Shown here: positions 54,523 to 63,257 of the stretch, piece after piece | Layout of the letters: the number at the start of each line of letters is the position of its first letter | Numbering within the stretch: position 1 is the first letter of the stretch | Assembly (NCBI GenBank): GCA_046329195.1 | Contig: JAXLVB010000002.1 | Location: 434,001-498,000, forward strand | Direction of reading: 5' to 3' | From: JAXLVB01 sp046329195 | Lineage (GTDB): Bacteria; Bacteroidota; Bacteroidia; Cytophagales; Spirosomataceae | DNA length: 64,000 bases | Program-made: the position numbers and the translations under genes | Notes under the pieces: generated by a model | What the model saw: the letters and a program-made list of their open reading frames with translations, nothing else | What the model was told of the DNA's origin: nothing | Database searches by the model: none

Positions 54523-54684
54523 AATTCAACAACGAGCCCTGTGGCGTAGTCAATGTTTTTACGAAGTTACGGCGAAACAAATAAATAAGTGGTTTAAGGC
54601 TCTGAAAATTTGAATACTTGCAAATAAACTATCTGATTATCAATTTTTTACGAATAGAGTCGGTAGGGGAACCAAACTATTTAT

Positions 54685-54692
54685 TATCTTTG
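54685..54692 (+). promoter_or_regulatory. Possible -7 box for rbfA
   Basis: TATCTTTG, an exact TAnnTTTG box, about 98 bases before the rbfA ATG; no TTTG at the expected distance upstream. Confidence 0.4.
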
Positions 54693-54790
54693 AACAACAG
54701 CTTGAGCGAACTTTATACGTAAAAACTGTATTTATTAGCTAAAGTAGTCGTTAGTATAGAAAATAACGACCCCAGAAATGACTAGCACAC

Positions 54791-55174
54791 ATGGACTCTA
54801 AAAGACAACAAAAAGTAGCTCGCCAAATCCAAAAAGATTTAGGGGAGATTTTTCAACGAGACTTACAAAATCAGTTTAGCGGAGCCTTCATAACCATTAC
54901 AGACGTTTGGGTATCGCCCGATTTGAGTATTGCACGAGTTTATTTGAGTGTGATGTTCGCTCAGAGCAACAATTGGCTGATGGAAGAAATCAAAGAAAAG
55001 ACCAAATATATTCGTAATCTGCTTGGGCAACGTGTACGCCACCAAATGCGAATTGTGCCTGACCTGCAATTCTTCTTGGATACATCGGCCGAATACGGTG
55101 CCAAAATGGACGCCTTGATTTCGAGTTTGAACATTCCCCCTCTGAAAGAAGGTGAACAAATAGAGTTAGATTAG
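54791..55174 (+). CDS. rbfA: 30S ribosome-binding factor RbfA
   Basis: Encodes 127 residues of a KH-type fold. SKRQQKVARQIQKDLGEIFQRDL at the start, ITITDVWVSPDLSIARVYLSV (about 38-58), then IRNLLGQRVRHQMRIVPDLQFFLDTSAEYGAKMDALI, the conserved RbfA sequence. It matures the 16S rRNA 5' end in late 30S assembly. It precedes the LolC/E-like permease gene by 14 bp, an arrangement seen in other Bacteroidota. Confidence 0.95.
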   Translation: MDSKRQQKVARQIQKDLGEIFQRDLQNQFSGAFITITDVWVSPDLSIARVYLSVMFAQSNNWLMEEIKEKTKYIRNLLGQRVRHQMRIVPDLQFFLDTSAEYGAKMDALISSLNIPPLKEGEQIELD

Positions 55175-55188
55175 TACGCTTACGCAGC

Positions 55189-56394
55189 ATGAACCTACCT
55201 TTTCGGATTGCCAAACGTTACTTTTTTTCAAAAAACAAAAAAACGTTCATTAGTCTCATTGCCAATATCTCGATGCTCGGCGTTGGGGTAGGAGCTATGG
55301 CATTGGTGGTGGTGATGTCGGTGTTTAATGGCTTAGAAGACCTTAATCGGCAACTATTCAAGACCTTTGATGCTGATTTGAAAGTAAGTCCCGCCCAAGG
55401 CAAGTCGTTTGTTTGGACGCCTGAGTTGGCGCAAAAACTTCGTCAAGTGGAGGGAGTCGAACTTCTTACCCAAGTCATTCAAGAAAATGCTTTGTTGCGG
55501 TATCGGAATGCGAAGGTGGTGGTTAATCTCAAAGGTGTTGACGATAGCTTTCTAAAGCGTACCCGCCTAGATTCAGCCATGATTGACGGAAAATTTCGCT
55601 TGCACGATGGCAACATTCCTTACGCCTTGTTGGGGATAGGCGTGTATTATTCGCTCTCGGCGTCGTTAGAAGACGAGTTCACACCCATAGAAGTATGGTA
55701 TCCTCGTAACCAGAAGAATATGAATTTGTTATCTCAGGATGCATTTAATCGCCTCAATATTTTGCCTGGAGGTGTTTTTGCGATTGAACAACAATACGAC
55801 GAAAGTTTTGCTTTTGTTCCTCTCTCGTTTGCAGAAGAATTATTTGAAATGCCTAACCGCCGAACTTCGCTCGAAATCCAAGTTCGAGATGAGGCCGAAA
55901 TCCCTACTATCCAAAGCCAGCTAAAACAATTACTTGGCGATTCGTTTCTGGTTCAGAACCAAGACGAGCAGCATGCCAGCTTGCTGAGGGCAATCAAAAT
56001 CGAAAAATTGTTTGTGTTCCTGACGCTCACGCTCATCATTGCTGTGGCTTCATTTAATATCTTTTTCTCTCTCTCGATGCTCGCTATCGAGAAGCAAAAC
56101 GACGTTAAAGTCCTGTATGCCATGGGCGCTACACCTAGCTTGGTAAAGCGTATTTTTATGACTGAAGGCGGTATTGTGGCATTGCTCGGAACGGCAGTGG
56201 GTTTGCTTTTAGGCGTGCTATTGTGTTGGTTACAAGCCACTTTCGGGTTGGTTAAAATGGGCACGGTAAGTTCGTTGGTAGATGCCTACCCCGTCAAAAT
56301 GCAAACCAGTGACTTTGTGCTAACAGGTCTTGCCATTATCATCATTACGATTTCAGCCTCGTATTTTCCTGCTGCTAAAGCCGCTCGCCAATAA
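55189..56394 (+). CDS. FtsX-like ABC transporter permease (LolC/LolE type)
   Basis: Encodes 401 residues with four membrane helices in the LolC/E pattern: one at about 22-47 (ISLIANISMLGVGVGAMALVVVMSV), a large periplasmic domain (about 50-265), and three near the C-terminus (about 275-300, 320-350, 365-390). Start motif IAKRYFFSKNKKTFISLIANIS is typical. LolCDE extracts lipoproteins from the inner membrane; many related permeases do other tasks, and no lolD ATPase lies here. It is transcribed with rbfA. Confidence 0.88.
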   Translation: MNLPFRIAKRYFFSKNKKTFISLIANISMLGVGVGAMALVVVMSVFNGLEDLNRQLFKTFDADLKVSPAQGKSFVWTPELAQKLRQVEGVELLTQVIQENALLRYRNAKVVVNLKGVDDSFLKRTRLDSAMIDGKFRLHDGNIPYALLGIGVYYSLSASLEDEFTPIEVWYPRNQKNMNLLSQDAFNRLNILPGGVFAIEQQYDESFAFVPLSFAEELFEMPNRRTSLEIQVRDEAEIPTIQSQLKQLLGDSFLVQNQDEQHASLLRAIKIEKLFVFLTLTLIIAVASFNIFFSLSMLAIEKQNDVKVLYAMGATPSLVKRIFMTEGGIVALLGTAVGLLLGVLLCWLQATFGLVKMGTVSSLVDAYPVKMQTSDFVLTGLAIIIITISASYFPAAKAARQ

Positions 56395-56402
56395 CTGTAA
56401 TT

Positions 56403-57149
56403 TTATCTGACACCAATCACTGCTACCATCCGACCCGTTATGCCTTTTTCGAGGCGATGCGAAAAATAAGAATCATTGTGCAAAACAGTCGAAAAAGGCG
56501 ACACTTCAATCTGTGTCGCTGGTATTCCAAAAGCTAATAGTTGGGCTTGATTTGCCGCTTTTAAATCCACAAAGAACTTTTGTTTGGCGTGGTCAAAACG
56601 CTTAAAATCATTGGCAAAATGCGTGGCCACCTCTTCGCCTACTTCAAACGAACATTCGTCTATACAAGTACCCACATAAGCATAGCAATCGGCTGCTTGT
56701 GTACCAAAATGCTGTTGCATTAAGGCTAAACTCTTGCTCACAATGCCCTTTACGGTACCTCGCCAACCAGCATGAACTGCACCAACGGCTTGATTCCGAG
56801 TGTCATAAATCAAAATAGGGGTGCAGTCGGCTACGGATACAGCCGCAAATACTCCTCGCTGATTGGTAATAACCGCATCAAAGCCCTGATATTGACCTGC
56901 TTCGGAAGCTACCAAGACATCATCGCCATGAACCTGAAACGAAAAGGCTAACGCTGACCACGTAATCCCCAAACTTTCGCAAAAAATGCGGCGGTTGGTA
57001 AGTACATTATCGAGTACATCGCCAGTAGATTTGCCCAAGTTTAACGACGCATAAGGTGCAGGACTAATGCCACCATGACGAGTACTTTCAGCAGCAATCA
57101 CCTCCGGGAAAGAGGTGAAAATAGAAGGTTTGTAATGAGGTAAATTCAA
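56403..57149 (-). CDS. pgeF: Peptidoglycan editing factor PgeF (YfiH / laccase-domain protein)
   Basis: Encodes 248 residues. ESTRHGGISPAPYASLNLG near the start, VHGDDV, SVADCTPILIYD with Cys, AVHAGWRGTVKGI with the metal-binding His, and GTCIDECSFEVGEEV. The Cys and two His of these motifs form the zinc site. PgeF removes wrongly inserted L-Ser from UDP-MurNAc and hydrolyses purine nucleosides in some bacteria. It converges with the LolC/E-like gene 8 bp away. Confidence 0.93.
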   Translation of the reverse strand: MNLPHYKPSIFTSFPEVIAAESTRHGGISPAPYASLNLGKSTGDVLDNVLTNRRIFCESLGITWSALAFSFQVHGDDVLVASEAGQYQGFDAVITNQRGVFAAVSVADCTPILIYDTRNQAVGAVHAGWRGTVKGIVSKSLALMQQHFGTQAADCYAYVGTCIDECSFEVGEEVATHFANDFKRFDHAKQKFFVDLKAANQAQLLAFGIPATQIEVSPFSTVLHNDSYFSHRLEKGITGRMVAVIGVR

Positions 57150-57227
57150 AACGAGGATGGTTATAGATGAAAAACAAATGATTCATGGCCTATGATTGAC
57201 ACAAAAATAGGCTTGTGTTGTAGTGAT

Positions 57228-58136
57228 TCAAACGTTTTGGCTTGAATCTAACGCTGAGATTCGGCCTTGAAGTCCTCCTGTATGAACAGCCACGAGCGTA
57301 CTGTCTTTGGGGAAAACGCCTTTTTGGACTAAATCATACATACCGAACAGCATTTTGCCGGTATAAACTTGTTCGAGCAAAATACCATGCTGCTTTTCAA
57401 AGGCTCGAATAAAGTTAATCAGTAGGGGAGAGGTTTTGGCATACCCTCCTATGTGGTAATCACTTATCCAAGTACACCGAGACGAGGTGGGCGTTCCGTT
57501 AAAAAACGGGTATAATTGCTCAAGAGGCAATCCTTTCCCATCTTTCAATACACTAAACCCCAGTATTTTAGTAGAGTCTGTGGCAACTTGGCATAAGCCA
57601 GTAGCTGTTCCGCCTGTCCCCACTGCTACACATACAAAGTCAGGCTTTAGTTCGGTTTTAATTTCACTCATTAATTCGTGCAAGCCTTTGTATGCTAATT
57701 GGTTAGTGCCTCCTTCGGGTAGTACGTAATAACCCTGACCATATTGTTGGGTCAACAGCGCAGGCTCACGGTATTCGCTGCGAGTAACAAATCGAAGTCG
57801 CATTCCCGCTTGGGCACAAAACCTAAGGGTTGGGTTGCTATCGGGACGGTGTTCGTTGCCTCTAACAATACCCACCGTTTCAAAACCCCACAATCGCCCC
57901 GCTGCTGCTACGGCATAAAGGTGATTAGAATAAGCCCCACCAAAAGTCAGTAAGCGAGTATAGCCTAAACGCCTGGCTTCTAGTAAATTGTATTTGAGTT
58001 TTCGCCACTTGTTGCCCGACACCTGCGGATGAAGTAAATCATCTCGCTTGAGCCATACCTTAACCCCCGCTTTTTCAAACAGCGGTTCAAGTAAAGGTTC
58101 TAAGGGCGAAGTTGCCAGTTGGGGCAGGAAGTCCAC
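57228..58136 (-). CDS. PLP-dependent ACC deaminase / D-cysteine desulfhydrase-like protein
   Basis: Encodes 302 residues of a fold-type II PLP enzyme. VKRDDLLHPQVSGNKWRKLKYNLLEA (about 29-54) holds the PLP lysine in SGNKxRK; TFGGAYSNHLYAVAAAG and the phosphate-binding GTGGTATGL follow. It resembles 1-aminocyclopropane-1-carboxylate deaminase and D-cysteine desulfhydrase. The substrate is not settled; D-cysteine or another D-amino acid is as likely as ACC. It diverges from the RluD-type gene with a shared 58-bp region. Confidence 0.88.
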   Translation of the reverse strand: MDFLPQLATSPLEPLLEPLFEKAGVKVWLKRDDLLHPQVSGNKWRKLKYNLLEARRLGYTRLLTFGGAYSNHLYAVAAAGRLWGFETVGIVRGNEHRPDSNPTLRFCAQAGMRLRFVTRSEYREPALLTQQYGQGYYVLPEGGTNQLAYKGLHELMSEIKTELKPDFVCVAVGTGGTATGLCQVATDSTKILGFSVLKDGKGLPLEQLYPFFNGTPTSSRCTWISDYHIGGYAKTSPLLINFIRAFEKQHGILLEQVYTGKMLFGMYDLVQKGVFPKDSTLVAVHTGGLQGRISALDSSQNV

Positions 58137-58147
58137 GAGTTTTTTGG

Positions 58148-58174
58148 TATTTTTGCCAATTCATTACAAAATTA
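58148..58174. promoter_or_regulatory. Two facing -7 boxes in a divergent promoter region
   Basis: TATTTTTG on the plus strand (58148-58155) is placed to serve the pseudouridine synthase, and TAATTTTG on the minus strand (58174-58167) the PLP enzyme. The upstream TTTG partners are poor, so both are tentative. Confidence 0.4.
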
Positions 58175-58194
58175 TCGAATTAGCGCCACATTCC

Positions 58195-59217
58195 ATGCAG
58201 TCGGAAGACATCGAAAGTATAGAAGAAGACGACCTCTACGAGCATTTTCATTTTGTTGTAGATAAAGGCCAGAGCCTCATGCGCTTGGATCAGTACCTTA
58301 CCCTGAAGGTAAGCAACGCTACCCGCAATAAGGTTCAGAACGCCATCGAAACAGGCGCTGTGAAGGTAAACGACCGACCGAGCAAACCCAGCTATAAAAT
58401 TAAGCCCTTAGACGTGATTTCGGTAGCGTATCCGCACCCTCCTCGTGACACGGATATGATTCCTGAAAATCTTCCATTAGACATTGTTTATGAAGACCAA
58501 GACGTACTCATTGTCAATAAAGTAGCGGGTATGGTGGTTCATCCGGCTCATAATAATTGGGATGGTACCTTGGTCAACGGGTTATTGTATCATTTTCAGC
58601 AGCTTCCTACCAAGAATGGAGCAGTACGCCCAGGCTTGGTACATCGAATTGATAAAGACACCTCTGGCTTGATGGTCATAGCCAAAACGGACTTGGCCAT
58701 GACACACCTTGCCAAGCAGTTTTTTGAACACACCATTGAGCGCACGTATTATGCCTTAGTATGGGGTACTTTTGACGAAGAAAAAGGAACCATTACTGGC
58801 CACGTTGGGCGCAGCCCACAAGACCGCCGAGTGATGACGGTGTATCCTGACGGAAGCCAAGGCAAACATGCCGTAACGCACTATAAAGTACTGAAAAGCC
58901 TACGTTATGTGAGTTTGGTACAGTGCAACTTAGAAACAGGGCGTACGCACCAGATTAGGGCGCACATGAAATACATCGGCCATCCGTTGTTCAGCGATGC
59001 TACTTACGGCGGCGACCGAGTGGTCAAAGGACAGGTATTTGCCAAATACAAGCAGTTTGTCGAAAATTGCTTTGAGTTGTGTCCTCGTCAAGCCCTACAT
59101 GCTAAGTCGTTGGGGTTTGAGCATCCTACTACCAAACAATGGATGCAGTTTGACTCCGAGCTACCCGCTGATTTTCAGCAGGTTTTGGATAAATGGGAAA
59201 GGTATATTACAGAGTAA
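58195..59217 (+). CDS. RluD-type large-subunit rRNA pseudouridine synthase
   Basis: The ATG at 58195 gives 340 residues; a longer frame from 58048 would overlap the divergent gene and is rejected. An acidic N-terminus is followed by an S4 RNA-binding domain (about 25-95, RLDQYLTLKVSNATRNKVQNAIETGAVKVN) and the RluA/RluD catalytic domain with GLVHRIDKDTSGLMV (Asp at about 152), ALVWG, GRTHQIRAHM and the closing LHAKSLGFEHP. S4 plus this order points to RluD, which modifies 23S rRNA helix 69; RluC or RluA-like specificity cannot be excluded. Confidence 0.93.
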   Translation: MQSEDIESIEEDDLYEHFHFVVDKGQSLMRLDQYLTLKVSNATRNKVQNAIETGAVKVNDRPSKPSYKIKPLDVISVAYPHPPRDTDMIPENLPLDIVYEDQDVLIVNKVAGMVVHPAHNNWDGTLVNGLLYHFQQLPTKNGAVRPGLVHRIDKDTSGLMVIAKTDLAMTHLAKQFFEHTIERTYYALVWGTFDEEKGTITGHVGRSPQDRRVMTVYPDGSQGKHAVTHYKVLKSLRYVSLVQCNLETGRTHQIRAHMKYIGHPLFSDATYGGDRVVKGQVFAKYKQFVENCFELCPRQALHAKSLGFEHPTTKQWMQFDSELPADFQQVLDKWERYITE

Positions 59218-59261
59218 GTAGAGCAATCGCTTATTTTGTATAGACAACAATTGGTATAAAG

Positions 59262-61415
59262 TCATCCTGCCATATTTTCCCACAATTGTTGATAATGATT
59301 CTTTGATTTAAGTAATTCATCATGGCTACCCTCCAGAATAATTTCACCTTTTTCAAGCCAATAAATCCAATCTGCTTTTTGAGCATTTTGAATACGGTGC
59401 GTTACTAAAAAGATACACATTTGCCTTTTTAATCGGGCTAATAACTGCATCACAAATTGCTCCATCTGTCGATCCATTGCTGCAGTAGCTTCATCTAATA
59501 ATAGCAACTGAGGCTGCTGATACAATGCTCTGGCTAAGGCCACTAACTGTTTTTGACCTCCTGACAGGTTAACACCCTCTTCGCCCACAACAGTAAGGTA
59601 TGATTGGGGAAATGATTCAAAAAATGGCGCAAAACCTAATCTTTGACAAAAGGCAACAATAGGCTCGGCTACTTCTCGCCCATTTCCTAGTGCAATATTA
59701 TCTAAGAGTGTTCCAGAAAATAGCTTTATTTCTTGAGGAACTACAGCCATTACCGATCGTAAGGTTGGGGTATTAATAGGTTCCCAGGGTTGCCCATTTA
59801 TCAATATTGTTCCATGGGCAGGTTGGTAAAAACGTTGGATGACTTGTAAAATAGTACTTTTGCCAGACCCACTTTCGCCTAGCAACGCTATCATACGACC
59901 TTTAGGTAGATGGATAGAAATGTTTTTTAATAACCGTGTTCTTCCCGCAAACCGGAAATCAAGACTTTTGATGGATAGGTCATTCAATAACAAGGGGTTA
60001 GCTGTTTCGGTCGCTTCATATTCGGGCTGGATGCTTACAAATTCAAACATTCGGTCAAATGCAACCTGAGCTTCTTGCCACTGCACAAAACCCATAGCTA
60101 AACTGCTCACTGCTGGAATAATAGTACTGGTCATACTCAGTATTCCCATCATTTCTCCAATTTTTAATTGCTGATGAAAGACTAATAAAGAAGCAATGCC
60201 AAAGACTGATACCAAAATGGTAGTGGCTACAAGCTCTCCCCACAGGCCTAATCGTAGGCTTAACGAGGTAAGTACAAATAATTTCTCTTGGAATAAGCCA
60301 TACACTTGCTTTGTAACTTGACTAAATACAGACTCTCGGTTTGCTACTTTGATGATACTAATGCCTTGAAGCGTATCTACATAATTACTCTCATTTTGTG
60401 CATATGTAGCCATCACCTCTCGTTGGCTCTGCCTGATTGAGTTATTATAATACCAGATCAATCCCCCAAAAATAGGGATACTCAATAATGTGATTACTCC
60501 TAGTATGTTAGAATATACGAAAATATACCCTGTCGAAATAATCACGACTAAGGTGTTAAGTACAACACCTCCAGTAATTAAGTTAATGGTTTGTTGAAGC
60601 CGCCGGGTATCATTCATGCGGGCTATCAACTCCCCCGTCTTACGACCATCAAAAAACGATTTTGGCAAACGTAACAACCGTTCATAAAATCGCTCTATGA
60701 GGTGATTATTGAAATTTCGACTCTGACGATTTAATAAAACACCTCTTAGATAGGCTATAAAACTCCTAAATAGTAGCAACATAAATAGCGAAACTAAGCC
60801 CAAGACCAAACGCTTAGTGTCGTGTTTTGGCAAGATAGAATCTAACAGCTTTTGCGAGAACACAGCAGTTGAAATACCTAGCATAGCGGCAGCAATGCCC
60901 AAACCTGCTGCAATAAACAGTAGATTGACATCCTCCGACACGACCTGCCATATCCACCTACGCTTGGCCTTGGTTTCAGTAGTGCTTTTCACAAATTGCT
61001 CGTTTGGAGTGAGCTGAATCAATGCCTTAGAAGGCCAAATAGCCTCTAAGTCTTCTTCGGTATAATGAACAAGACCTTTGGCAGGGTCACCTATCAAAAA
61101 ATAGTGACTTTTCCATCCATAACAGACCACATAATGTAGCTGAACACCATTCATCAACACCCAAAGAATGGTAGGGGCGTTGAGTTCTTTTAATCGCTGG
61201 ATACTGTCTGCTTCTAATCCTTCGGCCTCAAAACCAACTTGCTGAGCTGCACCTATCAAGCCTAATATCGAGGTGCCTTGTTGGGTAGTACCCGATAATT
61301 GGCGGAGGGATTCTAAACGAGCATTACCTTCATAATATCGTATGATGGAGGCCAAACAGGCTACTCCGCAGTCAGAGGCACCCTGTTGTAATATCAATGT
61401 TTTAGCGAGAGTCAT
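59262..61415 (-). CDS. Peptidase-containing ABC exporter (C39 peptidase, double-glycine type)
   Basis: Encodes 717 residues. N-terminal C39 cysteine protease (1-135) with Cys16 in QQGASDCGVAC, His94 in QLHYVV and Asp110 in IGDPAKG, the catalytic triad that cuts leaders after Gly-Gly. Six membrane helices follow (about 160-430), then an ATPase with Walker A LLGESGSGKST (about 510), signature NLSGGQ (about 615) and Walker B LLLLDEATAAMD. It should process and export a small peptide such as a bacteriocin or signal. It starts 3 bp after the thioredoxin-like gene; no precursor or HlyD partner lies in the window. Confidence 0.93.
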   Translation of the reverse strand: MTLAKTLILQQGASDCGVACLASIIRYYEGNARLESLRQLSGTTQQGTSILGLIGAAQQVGFEAEGLEADSIQRLKELNAPTILWVLMNGVQLHYVVCYGWKSHYFLIGDPAKGLVHYTEEDLEAIWPSKALIQLTPNEQFVKSTTETKAKRRWIWQVVSEDVNLLFIAAGLGIAAAMLGISTAVFSQKLLDSILPKHDTKRLVLGLVSLFMLLLFRSFIAYLRGVLLNRQSRNFNNHLIERFYERLLRLPKSFFDGRKTGELIARMNDTRRLQQTINLITGGVVLNTLVVIISTGYIFVYSNILGVITLLSIPIFGGLIWYYNNSIRQSQREVMATYAQNESNYVDTLQGISIIKVANRESVFSQVTKQVYGLFQEKLFVLTSLSLRLGLWGELVATTILVSVFGIASLLVFHQQLKIGEMMGILSMTSTIIPAVSSLAMGFVQWQEAQVAFDRMFEFVSIQPEYEATETANPLLLNDLSIKSLDFRFAGRTRLLKNISIHLPKGRMIALLGESGSGKSTILQVIQRFYQPAHGTILINGQPWEPINTPTLRSVMAVVPQEIKLFSGTLLDNIALGNGREVAEPIVAFCQRLGFAPFFESFPQSYLTVVGEEGVNLSGGQKQLVALARALYQQPQLLLLDEATAAMDRQMEQFVMQLLARLKRQMCIFLVTHRIQNAQKADWIYWLEKGEIILEGSHDELLKSKNHYQQLWENMAG

Positions 61416-61418
61416 CGT

Positions 61419-61934
61419 TTACAAATACTTGAGGAGGGTTTCTATCGTGGTTTCTCCAATAATTTTTTTTTGAAAACGCCCGTTCTCATCATAAATCAAA
61501 AAACTTGGTACACTCCTAAGCCCCAAGCTATCCACTGCTACATGAGCTGGTATTTGACCCACTTGTACATTCTTTAAGTGGTCTAATTGGTACTGTTTGA
61601 CAAATGCCTTAATTTTATATAATGATTCATTAGAAAGCAGCACTAGATGGGTTTGGCTGAGTTGATTGCTGTACTTTTTGATTTCCTGAACTTCACGCTG
61701 GCAATGCTCACAGGCTGTATTGAAGTAGATAATTACGACGGGCTGCTGAGGCAATGCTTGGAGTTGGATATAGGTACTATCTAAACTGAAAAAGCTAACA
61801 GGAGGTAGCGTTTGCAATGATTTTTCAATGATTTTTTTAGTTTGAAGTTGTCGAAAAGTTTGATATGTTAATATGATAACACCACCAAATACAACAATGA
61901 TTAACATGATAGCTAAGGTTCTTTTTGAAATCAT
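61419..61934 (-). CDS. Membrane-anchored thioredoxin-like protein (CEHC)
   Basis: Encodes 171 residues. An N-terminal membrane anchor (about 8-25) is followed by a TlpA/peroxiredoxin-like thioredoxin fold with NTACEHCQREVQEI (Cys75, Cys78) and cis-Pro in SVPSFLIY. The active site faces the periplasm. It probably keeps cysteines of an exported peptide or of the C39 exporter in the right redox state; the 3-bp spacing to the exporter gene supports a shared job. Its ATG touches the 4-bp target duplication of the IS element, so its original upstream region has been moved 1.2 kb away. Confidence 0.87.
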   Translation of the reverse strand: MISKRTLAIMLIIVVFGGVIILTYQTFRQLQTKKIIEKSLQTLPPVSFFSLDSTYIQLQALPQQPVVIIYFNTACEHCQREVQEIKKYSNQLSQTHLVLLSNESLYKIKAFVKQYQLDHLKNVQVGQIPAHVAVDSLGLRSVPSFLIYDENGRFQKKIIGETTIETLLKYL

Positions 61935-61936
61935 AG

Positions 61937-61977
61937 TGTCCTGCCCCCTGTCTTACGGTACCAGTTTAAAGTAGAGA
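61937..61977. repeat. Left inverted repeat of the IS
   Basis: TGTCCT-x-CCCCC-x7-CGGT-x-CCA-x5-AAGTAGAGA. 27 of 41 positions match the right end. The orfB stop codon lies inside it. The target copy ATAG precedes it at 61933-61936. Confidence 0.88.
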
Positions 61978-62798
61978 TTCTGATTTAGTTTTTCAAAGTT
62001 AGCAGGTGTTTGATATTTCAAGCAGGAATGTGGCCTGAGAAAATTATAGTTGCTGTGCCAGGTTGTCAACAGGTCGTTGATTTCCTCGAGAGAATAGAAC
62101 CAATTCAAGTTCAGGCACTCCTTCCGAAGCGTTCCGTTGAGGCGTTCGATGATTCCGTTCTGGGTCGGCTTACCCGGTTGGATGAACTTGATTTCAACAC
62201 CCCTGGCCGCTGCCCACCCAGCAAGCGCTTGGCTGATGAATTCCGGGCCGTTGTCGCAGCGGACATAGCGGGGGAAACCCCTGATTTGGCCAATCCTGTC
62301 GAGGGTTTCCACCAGTTTGGGGGCGGTGATGCTGGCAGCTGCCTCCACCCAGAGGTCTTTTCTCGAGCACTCGTCCACCACGTTTATGATTCGCACGCTC
62401 TGCTGTTTGTCCCCCATCACCCACTCGCTCAGGAAGTCCATCGCCCAGCCTTCGTTGATTTTCTCTGGCGGTAGCAAACCCTCGAAGACCCGCTTGATGC
62501 GGGGCTTTTTTGGGTTCCTGTGCAGGCTTAGTCTTGCGCTCTGATAAAGCCGGTATGCACGGTGCCTGCCGATTCCTTCGCCTTGGTTCTTCAGGTAGGC
62601 CAACATCAGGCGGAAGCCCCATGCCGGGTGTTCCCGCCTAATCTGCTTCATCCTTTCCACCCAATGGGTGGCCCAATCGGTGGTCATGGCCGTCGATTTG
62701 CGCTCTTTCTGCTCATACGCTGTCGAGCGTCTCAGGCGCAGCCACTGGCAGATGCGGCGTTTGCTCAACCCGGCCTGTTTACCCTGTACATGACCCAT
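61953..62798 (-). CDS. IS3-family transposase OrfB (DDE integrase core)
   Basis: Encodes 281 residues read alone from an ATG whose first base is the last base of the orfA stop (TGATG). An N-terminal HTH_21-type segment (GLSKRRICQWLRLRRSTAYEQ) is followed by the rve catalytic core: Asp in WAMDFLSEW, Asp in RCDNGPEFI, and Glu in NGIIERLNGTLRKE. PGKPTQNGIIERLNG and LNLNWFYSLEEI are close to IS407-group enzymes. In the working transposase it is fused to OrfA by a -1 frameshift; its frame runs open upstream to the slippery site. Confidence 0.93.
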   Translation of the reverse strand: MGHVQGKQAGLSKRRICQWLRLRRSTAYEQKERKSTAMTTDWATHWVERMKQIRREHPAWGFRLMLAYLKNQGEGIGRHRAYRLYQSARLSLHRNPKKPRIKRVFEGLLPPEKINEGWAMDFLSEWVMGDKQQSVRIINVVDECSRKDLWVEAAASITAPKLVETLDRIGQIRGFPRYVRCDNGPEFISQALAGWAAARGVEIKFIQPGKPTQNGIIERLNGTLRKECLNLNWFYSLEEINDLLTTWHSNYNFLRPHSCLKYQTPANFEKLNQNLYFKLVP

Positions 62799-63097
62799 CA
62801 GTTCCACCTTTGCTGCTGGGCCTGCTTCTTTTTTAGGAACTCCACCGCCTCGCTGACCACCTCGTGCTTGAGTTGCAGCTCGGCGTACATCTTTTTGAGG
62901 CGGAGGTTTTCCTGTTCGAGTTCCTTGAGCCGGCGCTTGTCCTCGTGCTGTTCCGTCTCTGCCTCGTTCTTCCACTTGTAGAACGTGGCTGGGCTTATTT
63001 GGTGTTCTTCGCACAGTGCCTCTACTGTCTTGGCTCCTTTCAGGTAGCTGTCCAGTATGGCTCTGCGCTGGCTCTCGTTGAATCTGCTCTTTCGCAT
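62798..63097 (-). CDS. IS3-family transposase OrfA (DNA-binding)
   Basis: Encodes 99 residues. MRKSRFNESQRRAILDSYLKG, then EALCEEHQISPATFYKWKNE, the helix-turn-helix of IS3 OrfA that binds the IS ends. A leucine-zipper-like coil follows (LKELEQENLRLKKMYAELQLKHEVV, heptads of Leu). The A6G slippery site sits 12 codons from its end, where part of the ribosomes shift into the orfB frame. Confidence 0.93.
   Translation of the reverse strand: MRKSRFNESQRRAILDSYLKGAKTVEALCEEHQISPATFYKWKNEAETEQHEDKRRLKELEQENLRLKKMYAELQLKHEVVSEAVEFLKKKQAQQQRWN
62828..62834 (-). promoter_or_regulatory. A6G slippery heptamer for programmed -1 frameshifting
   Basis: On the minus strand the orfA frame reads CTA-AAA-AAG, that is A-AAA-AAG, the classic IS3 slippery heptamer in the correct phase. 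After slipping, translation continues in the orfB frame (GAA GCA GGC), which is open from here to the orfB stop. Confidence 0.85.
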
Positions 63098-63138
63098 GGT
63101 GCTTGTTTTAAGTGTGAAAATAATTGTTGTCCATTATT

Positions 63139-63179
63139 TCTCTACTTATTTTTGGCACCGCTCTCTGGGGGGTAGGACA
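63139..63179. repeat. Right inverted repeat of the IS
   Basis: Reverse complement begins TGTCCT and matches the left end at 27 of 41 positions, including a 9-base block AAGTAGAGA at the inner end. The second target copy ATAG follows at 63180-63183. Confidence 0.88.
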
Positions 63180-63257
63180 ATAGGATAATCACTTTTTATT
63201 GTAATAGTAAACTCACAATAAGTTATCAAGAAATGGTTTGTAAGAAAAGGGCTTGTA

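Larger units (their letters stand above)
61937..63179 (-). mobile_element. Complete IS3-family insertion sequence, IS407-like, 1243 bp
   Basis: Bounded by 41-bp imperfect inverted repeats starting TGTCCT and flanked by ATAG on both sides (61933-61936 and 63180-63183), a 4-bp target duplication as made by the IS407 group. It carries orfA and orfB with a frameshift signal. The DNA is far richer in G+C than the AT-rich sequence to its right. All parts look intact, so the element is recent or still active. Named IS identity cannot be given without a search. Confidence 0.93.

Noticed and set aside
58048..58194. Longer N-terminus for the RluD-type gene
   Set aside because: It would overlap the divergent PLP-enzyme gene by about 90 bases; the ATG at 58195 begins the conserved protein.
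59218..59261. Terminator or small peptide after the C39 exporter
   Set aside because: 44 bases with no stable hairpin and no open frame worth reporting.
62010..62981. Plus-strand open frames of 139 and 154 codons inside the IS
   Set aside because: They oppose orfA/orfB in a GC-rich element where antisense frames are expected; no known IS3 element codes on that strand.
63184..63257. Short gap left of the AT-rich membrane gene as a site for a precursor peptide
   Set aside because: Only about 74 bases; no start codon followed by a GG leader on either strand.
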